A DNA stretch of 20,781 nucleotides, taken from positions 1 to 20,781 of the IMG/VR virus record IMGVR_UViG_3300029286_000288; one strand, written 5' to 3'. Below, piece by piece: positions 14,145 through 20,743 of the stretch; the stretch's first letter is position 1, and every line of letters begins with the position of its first letter. The notes beneath the pieces were generated by a model, which saw only the letters and a list, made by a program, of their open reading frames with translations, did not search any database and had not been told where the DNA came from. The DNA is from a virus. Position numbers and translations under genes: made by a program.

Positions 14145-16454
14145 TTACGCGGCCTGGGCCAGCCAGCCCGGCAGCGCATACATATCCGTGTAGTTGACAA
14201 ATGGCTCTCCGGTCCTCATCACTCCCATCTCGATGACGAAATAGAAGATCTGCCGAACCGGCTGTATGAGCATCCTGCACCGGTAGATCCCCCAATCGAT
14301 GTCCGGGCCGGTATTCAAAACAGCGCCCTTCAGCTCGCCTTCCGCGGTGAAGTACGCATCCTGGTCACACACCAGCGCAAACCCGTAGATCGCGCCCTTC
14401 TGGAGGTCCCGACGCAATATCGGGTTCAAGGTGCGGTACACCTCACGCCAGGTCACAGGATGATTCGGGTCGTTGATGAAGCTCAACCCGATGGGATAGA
14501 ACATCCACTGGTACTCTTTGACCTTCCGCACTACCGGCACTTCCCGAAGCGCGGACATCCTCCTCGAGAGCGTCTGACCTCCCCAGTTGTAAGCGCCCTC
14601 CATGCCGCGGGTCTCGATGCTCGTCCGCAGGATTCGGCCGTTGTTGATCTGATACTCGAAGAGCAGGTCCGCAGCCGCGGAATTCTCCGCAGGGTTGCGA
14701 TCTATCCCAAGGACGCCCTTGGCGCTCCCCCGCTTGATTCCGAACGGCGATACGTGGCGGCCCTGACCGATGTCCGTCTTGCAGATCGAGCCTGCAAGAT
14801 CCGCGAGAGCGCTCAATTCCACCCGCTCGTTGTTCCGGGTGTCGAATTTCTCGAATCGGCCGGCCACCAACGCCGAATCATGCACGTTGAATGCTGCGTG
14901 CTGATACCCGTGATCCGGATCGCCCATACGCCACGCGACAGTCTCGGTTTCATCCGTGCCCGGCGGCGTCGCGCTCCACCCGAACCGGCCCTTGCGGCCC
15001 TGGATGAACTCGTGCATGCCGGTGGTCACCACCGCTGAGGTTGTCCCGAACAGGAATATGTCGATAAACGGCATCTGCCAGTGGTCCGTGCAATACAGGC
15101 CCGTCTGGCCGTTTGGGTCTCCGAGCCAGTCCGCATCGGTGAGCACCAGGGTCCCGTCATCTCCCTCCGCCAGCACATGGCCGGTATCGCAGATTGCGGG
15201 CCAGTCCGCAGGTGCGGCATTGGGCTCGTCCACTCCGTCGATGATGCGGCCGTAATCGCTGTGCGAATTGATGTAGTTCTTCCAGTGCCGCGGATCGTTG
15301 ATATCGTTCACCAGGTCCCGGAAATACTCCTCGGGCCTGTCGGGGACCGTGATCCGCACATTCATCGCGGTGCCCGGATTCAGCTTGGAATCATAGAAAT
15401 AGATCTTCGCTCCGTTTGCATACGAACCCGGACCGATCATCTGGAATTTCCATGGGTGCTTTACCGACCCAGCAGTCCCGGAATGGACCTCCGTGTCGAA
15501 CTCGAACGCATCCAGCGCAGTCGATCCGGCTTTCGCCTGGATAGACGAACTGACGCCTGTAGTCGAAGACCGGATCGTCAATCTGCCGCCTGAACCGCTC
15601 GCCGTCGCAAGCAGCAGGGTTGCCGCGATTTGAGCCGCCGCTTCCGCCGACGTCAGCGAGAACTGGCCCGGCTCGCCATGAGCCGCAATCAGTCTGAACG
15701 ATTGGTCCGCGCCTCCGTTCACCGAGAGCACCAGAAGATCGGTGCCGACGGTGTGCGCATAGACCTGTTCGACGATGCCCAGCGCCGAGCACGCGTCGTT
15801 GGTCACTGCCATGAATTCCACATCATGCGCCGGGTCAATCACTTCGATGTAGACCTTATTGCCGATGACGGTGGCGTTCACGCCCGTGGTCTGAGCATTG
15901 ATGTCATCGCAGATCTGCTGTGCAGTCCGGGTGCCGGACGCGAGCGTGATCGTCTGTTCCGCGCCCCAGGCCCCGACGACTCCGACCCGCAATTTGAGCT
16001 TGTCGTTGGAATCGACGACGATGAGATACGGCCCCAGCTCGGTTCCCGTGACCCGGCCGGAAAGCGCCTTTTGGAACGTGAACGGACCTGCCTTGCTGAG
16101 CACGTAGCCTGCGGTGTCCACGCCGCCGCGATCGGGAAGAGCCACGAACGCAGGCAGTATGTCCAGCGTGCTGCGATCTCCGGTATCGGTGCAGTGGCCG
16201 ATACGGTGAAATACGATGTTGGCCCCGTTCTGCATGGCTTCGATGCAGTGGAGCACGTCGCGGGTCCACCGGGCCTGGTTGCCGTAGGTCTGCGTGAAAG
16301 CCTCGATGTTGTTCGACGAAAACGCCTTACCGACCCACATGGGGCCGCTCTCGGCCTGGCCGACAACCCCGACATAAGAGAGAATCAGCGGCTCGGGGGT
16401 GACCGATAGATCGAACAGCGGAAATAGGACTCTCGGATCGCCTGCATAACTCAT
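14145..16454 (-). CDS. Contractile tail sheath protein
   Basis: This 769-aa protein forms the contracting outer sheath. The C-terminal domain is clear: TWREVYRTLNPILRRDLQKG (668-687), AIYGFALVCDQ (688-698), and IYRCRMLIQPVRQIFYFVIE (723-742). The N-terminus (LSYVGVVGQAESGPMWVGKA, 25-44) fits the sheath N-terminal strand followed by a TQTYGNQARWTRDVLHCIEA segment. An insertion at about 145-320 contains two copies of a hook-IN-like beta domain (151-226 and 239-320). It is larger than many phage sheaths, mainly because of this insertion. The start has an excellent GGAGGTGA Shine-Dalgarno and overlaps the preceding stop (ATGA). Confidence 0.9.
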   Translation of the reverse strand: MSYAGDPRVLFPLFDLSVTPEPLILSYVGVVGQAESGPMWVGKAFSSNNIEAFTQTYGNQARWTRDVLHCIEAMQNGANIVFHRIGHCTDTGDRSTLDILPAFVALPDRGGVDTAGYVLSKAGPFTFQKALSGRVTGTELGPYLIVVDSNDKLKLRVGVVGAWGAEQTITLASGTRTAQQICDDINAQTTGVNATVIGNKVYIEVIDPAHDVEFMAVTNDACSALGIVEQVYAHTVGTDLLVLSVNGGADQSFRLIAAHGEPGQFSLTSAEAAAQIAATLLLATASGSGGRLTIRSSTTGVSSSIQAKAGSTALDAFEFDTEVHSGTAGSVKHPWKFQMIGPGSYANGAKIYFYDSKLNPGTAMNVRITVPDRPEEYFRDLVNDINDPRHWKNYINSHSDYGRIIDGVDEPNAAPADWPAICDTGHVLAEGDDGTLVLTDADWLGDPNGQTGLYCTDHWQMPFIDIFLFGTTSAVVTTGMHEFIQGRKGRFGWSATPPGTDETETVAWRMGDPDHGYQHAAFNVHDSALVAGRFEKFDTRNNERVELSALADLAGSICKTDIGQGRHVSPFGIKRGSAKGVLGIDRNPAENSAAADLLFEYQINNGRILRTSIETRGMEGAYNWGGQTLSRRMSALREVPVVRKVKEYQWMFYPIGLSFINDPNHPVTWREVYRTLNPILRRDLQKGAIYGFALVCDQDAYFTAEGELKGAVLNTGPDIDWGIYRCRMLIQPVRQIFYFVIEMGVMRTGEPFVNYTDMYALPGWLAQAA

Positions 16455-16807
16455 GCGCTCTCACCTCCCGGCACGGGCTCGAATGCAATCCGGCCCTGTT
16501 TCTCCCATTTGAAGAGCAGCGGTGTCCGCTCTTTCTTCAGGACCGGCTTGCTGCGGTGGATATTCAGCCCGCGCACCCTGGGCCCCAGCGGCACGTTTAT
16601 GCCGCTGCGCAAGGCACAATCGAGCGGGTCCTTCGTGAGGTTCACCAGAATGCAGTAATCGCCGTCCGGCGGCCCCGTGGGCGCTGCCTCCGCAGTCGAT
16701 GATTCCCCTCCCTCGGCGGGAGGGGTAAGGGGAGGGGGATTCCCGTCCACGGCCGGAATGTCCTCCGCCACCGGCCCCGGATCTTCGTTTTTCTTCTTTC
16801 CGGCCAT
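16451..16807 (-). CDS. Small pre-sheath protein with repeat-encoded linker
   Basis: I do not recognise this 118-aa protein. The N-terminal half is low-complexity and Pro/Glu-rich and includes NPPPLTPPAEGGESS (about 23-37), translated from a dispersed repeat at 16702-16744. The conserved-looking part is residues 48-112 (GDYCILVNLTKDPLDCALRS, VPLGPRVRGLNIHRSKPVLK, LLFKWEKQGRIAFEPV). AAGGAG lies 6 nt before the ATG. It overlaps the sheath start. Genes in this slot in other contractile phages are small, often uncharacterised proteins; a role in sheath or terminator assembly is only inferred. Confidence 0.65.
   Translation of the reverse strand: MAGKKKNEDPGPVAEDIPAVDGNPPPLTPPAEGGESSTAEAAPTGPPDGDYCILVNLTKDPLDCALRSGINVPLGPRVRGLNIHRSKPVLKKERTPLLFKWEKQGRIAFEPVPGGESA
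16702..16744. repeat. Dispersed repeat inside pre-sheath gene
   Basis: ATTCCCCTCCCTCGGCGGGA followed by GGGGTAAGGGGAGGGGGAT makes an imperfect palindrome translated in frame as the PPPLTPPAEGGES linker. Confidence 0.7.
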
Positions 16808-16827
16808 GTTGTGCTCCTTTTCGTGGG

Positions 16828-16937
16828 GCAGGCTGGAAAACCTGCCGTCTCCCCGGCGAAAGCCGGGGTCCAGTGTTTCCTGACTTTCTCTGGGCCCCGT
16901 TTTTCAACGGGGCGACGGGCGGGTTTCAAACCCGCCC
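16828..16937. repeat. Composite palindromic repeat cluster I
   Basis: The gap between the terminator candidate and the pre-sheath gene holds GGCAGGCTGGAAAACCTGCC (16829-16848), CCCCGGCGAAAGCCGGGG (16852-16869), GCCCCGTTTTTCAACGGGGC (16894-16913) and GGCGGGTTTCAAACCCGCC (16918-16936) with CCCCTAC. The last unit provides the stop codon of the upstream gene. Confidence 0.85.
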
Positions 16938-17528
16938 CTACATCTCGTCCCATTCCATCTGCACGTCCCTGATGGACGGTTTGGTCCATTCCTCGGGCCG
17001 TTCGACCCACACGTTCGACGCCTCGTATCGCTGGATGAACCTGAAGATCGGTATCGATCCGTCGTCTTCATCGAGCCGGATCGGAGGCCCTTCGGGCAGG
17101 ATCTGCACGCCCGCATCCTGGATGACCACCTCGTAGGGCGGGGGCAGAGCCGCATTCATGGCCCAGACGAACCGGTCGGCCTGGGCTTTCTCAGTCGCTT
17201 GCAGCTCGATCTGCACGGGCACGATCATCGGCGTCGGGCACGGCTTCCACGACCATGATGCCGGGCCGGTGACCTCGGTTCCGGGAGCGCCTCCCATGCC
17301 CGGGACCAGGATGGTCTGTTCTTCTTCCGAGGGCGTGAACACCTCGATATGCGGACGGGTCCGGGGCATGTCCACATACGGCAGTATGTGATAGAGCAGC
17401 ACACCGCACGGATAGACGGTCTCGCCTTTCGTCCGGTCGTCGCCGGGGCCGTAGACCGTGATGGGCTCGCCGTCCAGGGTGATCCTGGCGAGACGTCCGA
17501 GGATATGTGCTTCCAATGCTGCGATCAT
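16938..17528 (-). CDS. Tail terminator candidate
   Basis: This 196-aa protein lies between the tail-completion gene and the sheath, the normal place for a tail terminator (gpU-like) that caps the tail tube. An N-terminal helix (MIAALEAHILGRLARITLDG) followed by an alternating beta region is consistent with the fold, as is the beta-rich TPMIVPVQIELQATEKAQAD segment with a following helix. I recognise no specific signature, so the assignment is from order. I chose ATG 17528 because it overlaps the preceding stop (ATGA) and begins the helix; the frame is open upstream but only over the previous gene. The stop TAG comes from the adjoining repeat. Confidence 0.5.
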   Translation of the reverse strand: MIAALEAHILGRLARITLDGEPITVYGPGDDRTKGETVYPCGVLLYHILPYVDMPRTRPHIEVFTPSEEEQTILVPGMGGAPGTEVTGPASWSWKPCPTPMIVPVQIELQATEKAQADRFVWAMNAALPPPYEVVIQDAGVQILPEGPPIRLDEDDGSIPIFRFIQRYEASNVWVERPEEWTKPSIRDVQMEWDEM

Positions 17529-17989
17529 TTCTTGAACGCCCGTTCCACCGCATCTTCGTAGTTCGTGACCATCTTCGGGGCACACTCCTGTAAGGAGGGC
17601 CGCACGAAGGGCCTCGGCGGGACACGGCCGTCCCGTGATCCGAATTCCATGATCCAGCCGATGTCATAGCCATGCTTGGGCTCGCGGCGCAGAACCGTGA
17701 CGACGCCCTGATCCCAATTGACGCTCTGGTATCGGATGTTCCCCATCAGGGTGCCGGTGCGGATGAGCTTCTTCTCGGAATAGCCCTGCCGGACCTTCGC
17801 TGCCAGATATGCCGGACTGAGCTCGGGGCCGCTCATCTTTTGATCTTCGATCCGCTTCACGATGGCCCCTTCCAACAGCTTCCCGTTCTTGTCGGTGGCC
17901 TTCTTGACTTGGCTCTTGAATCGATCCCCGAGACCGGAGAGCATCCGTTCGATTTTTTTCCAGTCGCCTGTTTTTTGGAATGCGGCCAT
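17525..17989 (-). CDS. Tail completion protein (HK97 gp10 / phage tail S-like)
   Basis: This 154-aa protein has the recognisable signature of the gp10 / virion morphogenesis group that joins tail to head: KLLEGAIVKRIEDQKM (37-52), LSPAYLAAKVRQGYSEKKLI (57-76), RTGTLMGNIRY (77-87), and the C-terminal VPPRPFVRPSLQE (123-135), a close match to the family's 'PxRPFLxP' motif. The MEFGSRDG segment just before is also typical. The ATG has only a weak GGA Shine-Dalgarno, but lies 10-48 bp downstream of an unusual array of CGTTCAA repeats. Confidence 0.8.
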   Translation of the reverse strand: MAAFQKTGDWKKIERMLSGLGDRFKSQVKKATDKNGKLLEGAIVKRIEDQKMSGPELSPAYLAAKVRQGYSEKKLIRTGTLMGNIRYQSVNWDQGVVTVLRREPKHGYDIGWIMEFGSRDGRVPPRPFVRPSLQECAPKMVTNYEDAVERAFKK

Positions 17990-17998
17990 GTTGAGATC

Positions 17999-18037
17999 CG
18001 TTCGAGAATGCGTTCAAAAACGTTCAATTTCGTTCAA
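17999..18037 (-). promoter_or_regulatory. Iteron-like TTGAACG array upstream of tail-completion gene
   Basis: On the coding strand three TTGAACG units start every 10 bp (plus-strand CGTTCAA at 18031, 18021, 18011), and a fourth degenerate TCGAACG lies 12 bp further on. The 10-bp period places the units on the same face of the helix. It lies directly upstream of the ATG at 17989. No convincing -10 box is seen. Confidence 0.45.
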
Positions 18038-18131
18038 CACGATCCGAGCCGTGTGAGTGTCCCAGCCGCCGACCGTTACGCCCGTCCGTGGGGCTCTCCG
18101 TTGTTTGGAATTCCCCGCCCGATTTCGTATC

Positions 18132-18169
18132 GCGACCGATGCGGTTCGCTCCGCTCACCACATCCTACG
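18132..18169. repeat. Palindromic repeat J overlapping a stop codon
   Basis: A unit of the GTAGGATGTGGTGAGCGG family (written here as its complement, CCGCTCACCACATCCTAC). Its inner edge supplies the TAG stop of the upstream 140-aa gene. The rest of the 175-bp gap (18038-18131) shows no gene or clear signal. Confidence 0.75.
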
Positions 18170-18587
18170 GTCCCACATCGAACCCTATCTCCCCGCTCTG
18201 CGCGGCCTTCCGTTCCGTGGCCCTCCGCAACCGCACGGTCACCACGTTCTGAATGCCCGCAATCGGGACCTGGTGCGCCAGGATGGGCTTGTCCTTGGCG
18301 AAATCGTATCGATAGCCGTCCAGCGTGAAGTGGCCCGAGACCTGCAACGTCACGCCTGCGGCTTCGAGGTCTGCCGTTAGGAACGTCAGCTTTTCCAGTT
18401 CGATGAGCCGCATGCCGGATGGACCTATCAAGAGGCCCTCGTTGTCCGAGGTGTCCACGTCCTCCCGCATGCCGATCAGCTCATGCTCTTCGCCTTCCGG
18501 GTCCGTGTAGGTCGCGGGATCGCCGGCCATGAACCGGAAGCCCCGTTCCAGGGCCGCCTCGACTCGTTGTTTCTGATCGTCCCTCAT
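18165..18587 (-). CDS. Head-tail stopper / joining protein candidate
   Basis: This 140-aa protein starts with a helix (QKQRVEAALERGFRFMAGDP) followed by DPATYTDPEGEEHELIG (23-39), which resembles the start of lambda FII / stopper-type joining proteins ('F..ga..Y....G....v'). The remainder is beta-rich with a C-terminal VVTVRLRRATERKA. It sits just before the tail-completion gene, as stoppers do. GAGG lies 7 nt before the ATG. The call rests on a short motif and gene order. Confidence 0.55.
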   Translation of the reverse strand: MRDDQKQRVEAALERGFRFMAGDPATYTDPEGEEHELIGMREDVDTSDNEGLLIGPSGMRLIELEKLTFLTADLEAAGVTLQVSGHFTLDGYRYDFAKDKPILAHQVPIAGIQNVVTVRLRRATERKAAQSGEIGFDVGP

Positions 18588-18605
18588 CAGGATTCCTCAC
18601 GGAGA

Positions 18606-18732
18606 CATCCACAGATTACGCAGAATGCACAGACATCCGCAGATTACTCAGATGGCCGCCGATAACGGAATTGTCGGGAAGGGGGAACCCTGTATTCCAT
18701 CTGTGTCAATCTGCGTAATCTGTGGATACATC
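18606..18732. repeat. Large inverted repeat K
   Basis: Two perfectly complementary 18-bp arms, ATCCACAGATTACGCAGA (18607-18624) and its complement (18710-18727), enclose about 85 bp. The similarity continues inward with a gap. Unlike clusters A, D and E, no other palindromic repeats sit between the arms. The element fills the space between two connector genes. Confidence 0.85.
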
Positions 18733-18745
18733 TGCGGATAGCCTC

Positions 18746-19138
18746 CTACCAGCTTTCCACGCCAGTCCAGGGGCTGGGCTTCCGGTCCGTCTCCACATCC
18801 GCAGGATCCGTCTGTTTCGCTGCGGCCTTCACCTGGCTGTTCAGTTCGGTCTGCAAAGCCTTCAGGAACTCCACCGCGTTCTGGAACTCGGTCTCAGCGG
18901 GCCCGCCCTTCACCCGTTGGATCTCCTGGGCGAATTTGGCCAGAAGCCTGGGAATGAGCCCCTTGGTGGCCAGGATCGAAATATACACCCTCTGCTGGTC
19001 GGTCAGGCCCGCAGCGATCCACCCTTGCAGAGCGATCTGAGCCTCGACCTGCCTCGGGATTGCGGCCTCGATGGTCGGATCGAGCCCGAGCACCGGCTCG
19101 AACTGATCCTTGACGAGCTGCACCATATCCACTGCCAT
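18746..19138 (-). CDS. Head-tail connector candidate (130 aa, helical)
   Basis: This 130-aa protein is largely helical (LVKDQFEPVLGLDP; RQVEAQIALQGWIAAGLTDQ; LLAKFAQEIQRVKGGPAETE), consistent with a head-completion or adaptor protein, and it lies between the capsid and the stopper candidate. I recognise no family signature. The ATG overlaps the preceding stop (TAATG) and has a GGGAGGAG Shine-Dalgarno that abuts a repeat. The C-terminal 20 residues are polar and may be disordered. Confidence 0.6.
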   Translation of the reverse strand: MAVDMVQLVKDQFEPVLGLDPTIEAAIPRQVEAQIALQGWIAAGLTDQQRVYISILATKGLIPRLLAKFAQEIQRVKGGPAETEFQNAVEFLKALQTELNSQVKAAAKQTDPADVETDRKPSPWTGVESW

Positions 19139-19380
19139 TAACGATCTCCTCCCTCTCCCTCTGGGAGAGGGTCGGGGTGAGGGTTGCCGGCGGCTTCTGC
19201 GTCATCTGCGGATCTCTTCATCTCCGCCAGCGCCAGCCGCGTGGCCAGCTCCGTCTTGCTCTCCCGCCCGTTGAAATCCAAACCCTTGATCACCATCATC
19301 TCGCACAGATCCCGGTGTGTGCAGTTGGATTTCAGCTCATGGATGCGGGCGGCAAGGGTTGCCATCTCAGTCTCCGTCAT
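19138..19380 (-). CDS. Small SAP/HeH-like protein with repeat-encoded C-terminus
   Basis: In this 80-aa protein, THRDLCEMMVIKGLDFNGRE plus SKTELATRLAL (21-51) resembles a SAP/HeH helix-extended-loop-helix motif ('sK.eL...L'), often nucleic-acid or protein binding. The C-terminal 24 residues or so are translated from two repeats: SADDAEA from a CGCAGATGACGCAGA unit and NPHPDPLPEGEGG from a CCCTCTCC palindrome. The start overlaps the preceding stop (ATGA) and its own stop overlaps the next start (TAATG). A role at the capsid-connector stage is inferred from position. Confidence 0.6.
   Translation of the reverse strand: MTETEMATLAARIHELKSNCTHRDLCEMMVIKGLDFNGRESKTELATRLALAEMKRSADDAEAAGNPHPDPLPEGEGGDR
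19148..19213. repeat. Two dispersed repeats inside the 80-aa gene
   Basis: A CCCTCTCCCTCTGGGAGAGG unit (19151-19170, extending to 19186) and a TCTGCGTCATCTGCGGAT unit (19196-19213). Both are read in frame as the C-terminus of the 80-aa protein. Confidence 0.8.
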
Positions 19381-19730
19381 GAGGTCTTGACCTTTTTGGG
19401 TCTTCGAGGACGGGCGGGTTTCAAACCCGCCCCTACGGTATCCGTCACGGCCGCTGCGTCGGTATCCGGTTTTGCGGTGTCCCCTTCCGGCGGGCAGACA
19501 CCCGGGTCTGCCCCTACGGCGTCTTCCACCTTATCTGAGACATCTGCGTTATCTGCGGTTGCTCCCTCCGGCGGATCGCATCGCACCAACTGCCCGAACT
19601 TCAGCGCTTGCCGTGTCAGCTTGCCGATGGGCTCGGTCAGCTCCTCCACGTCATCGCAGCTCACGCCGAACTTCGTCTCAAAATCGAAGAACGATCCCTG
19701 CGGGTTGGCGAGTTTCACATAGTCAGCCAT
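19377..19730 (-). CDS. Small capsid-proximal protein, C-terminal half built from repeats
   Basis: I do not recognise this 117-aa protein. The first 55 residues look ordinary (MADYVKLANPQGSFFDFETK; VEELTEPIGKLTRQALKFGQ) and could be a small head or connector protein. From about residue 57 the sequence is translated from three different repeats: TADNADVSD, VGADPGVCPP and VGAGLKPARP, separated by low-complexity Asp/Ala/Thr-rich spacers, and it ends in a basic RRPKKVKTS. ATG 19730 is favoured over the adjacent ATG 19733 because GAGG is 6 nt away. The gene follows the capsid gene after a repeat cluster and overlaps the next gene by ATGA. Confidence 0.6.
   Translation of the reverse strand: MADYVKLANPQGSFFDFETKFGVSCDDVEELTEPIGKLTRQALKFGQLVRCDPPEGATADNADVSDKVEDAVGADPGVCPPEGDTAKPDTDAAAVTDTVGAGLKPARPRRPKKVKTS
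19411..19559. repeat. Three dispersed repeats inside a coding region
   Basis: GGCGGGTTTCAAACCCGCC unit (19413-19431, with CCCCTAC to 19436), GGGCAGACACCCGGGTCTGC hairpin (19492-19511, with CCCTAC to 19517), and an ATCTGCGTTATCTGCGGT unit (19542-19559). All three are read in frame within the 117-aa protein. Confidence 0.8.
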
Positions 19731-19740
19731 CATTCACCTC

Positions 19741-19909
19741 GTCGCCCCGTTGGAAGACGGGGCCCAGGTCTGTAGGGGCAGGTTTGAAACCTGCCCGTCT
19801 TCAGGCGGCGTAGGGACGTAGGATGTGGTGAGCGGAGCGAACCGCATCGCTGGCCGTCCGATCGCGACCGATGCGGTTCCCCCGCCGGAGCGTGGTCACC
19901 GCATCCTAC
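19741..19909. repeat. Composite palindromic repeat cluster L
   Basis: The gap downstream of the capsid gene contains GCCCCGTTGGAAGACGGGGC (19744-19763), a GGCAGGTTTGAAACCTGCC hairpin in reversed orientation (19777-19795), and a long inverted pair: GTAGGATGTGGTGAGCGG and onward (19818-19849) with its partner ending CACCGCATCCTAC (19869-19909). It closely resembles part of cluster B. No gene is seen. Confidence 0.85.
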
Positions 19910-19912
19910 TTC

Positions 19913-20743
19913 CTACGCAGCGACCTTCTCCCAATCTGCGGGGAACCCGTACGCGCTGAACAATTTACTCATGTCGATAACGATCCGGGCCCGCTTGTTG
20001 ACGTTCTCGTAGCCGGTGATCTGTCCGACGGTCACAGCGTTCACCCAGCGTTCCGGATACCGGGCGTCATCGACTTGCAGCGGCATGAACACCAACTGAC
20101 GGGTAGCCCGCCGCGTGTTCACCAGCATGATCTTGCCGTCGCCCATCCTGCGGCTGATGATGTGCAGGACCTCTGCGGGCTGAATGTCATTCACGGGCTT
20201 CAGAGTTACCCTCGTCCCGCCCGTGCCCTGTTGGTCTCTGAATTCCTGGATCTTCCGGACGATCTTCGCGGTGGCGCGGTTCGTCACCATTGTGAACCAC
20301 TGCTGATTGATGTCCGCGCCGAAGATCCAGACATTGTCCAAATCGTCAAAGACTATCGTGCTGACAGTCTCGACGCCGACCACCTGCGCCTCGTCGCCGC
20401 CGGACCGCTGATCTCCGTTGAGCTGCGCATCCACCACGGCGTCATTCTCCTGCGCGATAATCGTCTCGTAGACCTCCCGCAGATACGGACTCAGGAGGTT
20501 GATCGGGCACGATTTGACGACTTCGTCGGACAGCTCGACAGTGCGGCCCTTCTTGGTGCACCGCACACCACGTTCCGCCGTGGTAATCTTAGCCAACGGG
20601 AAGGTCTCGGCCTCAGCCGTCTCGGCCGGCCCCGCGTCCTTGAATGTGATCTTCGGCGTAGTCGCGGTCATGGCTGAGACAGGCTCATCCGTGGCCAGGC
20701 AGAGCTGCTTGTACCAGGGAGTGACACCACCGTCCTCCTGCAA
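19913..20743 (-). CDS. Major capsid protein, HK97 fold (N-terminus uncertain)
   Basis: Residues are numbered from TTG 20743 (276 aa). The segment VRCTKKGRTVELSDEVVKSC (59-78), PINLLSPYLREVYETIIAQE and NDAVVDAQLNGD match the E-loop / spine-helix region of HK97-fold capsids ('selsdELl.dsp.dl...v...l...ia..eda..l.G'). The later VWIFGADINQQWFTMVTNR and KIMLVNTRRATRQLVFMPL fit the A-domain. It lies upstream of connector and tail genes, as capsid genes do. The frame is open up to 20776, where a TGA occurs; TTG 20743 and ATG 20671 are possible starts but neither is convincing, because RDAAIGGLQEDGGVTPWYKQ upstream of and across the TTG looks coding. The TGA lies within an inverted repeat at the window end, which may be an artefact. 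Confidence 0.75.
   Translation of the reverse strand: MQEDGGVTPWYKQLCLATDEPVSAMTATTPKITFKDAGPAETAEAETFPLAKITTAERGVRCTKKGRTVELSDEVVKSCPINLLSPYLREVYETIIAQENDAVVDAQLNGDQRSGGDEAQVVGVETVSTIVFDDLDNVWIFGADINQQWFTMVTNRATAKIVRKIQEFRDQQGTGGTRVTLKPVNDIQPAEVLHIISRRMGDGKIMLVNTRRATRQLVFMPLQVDDARYPERWVNAVTVGQITGYENVNKRARIVIDMSKLFSAYGFPADWEKVAA

Noticed and set aside
17990-18040. Sigma-70 promoter in the TTGAACG array
   Set aside because: TTGAAC resembles a -35 box, but no -10-like element follows at 16-18 bp.
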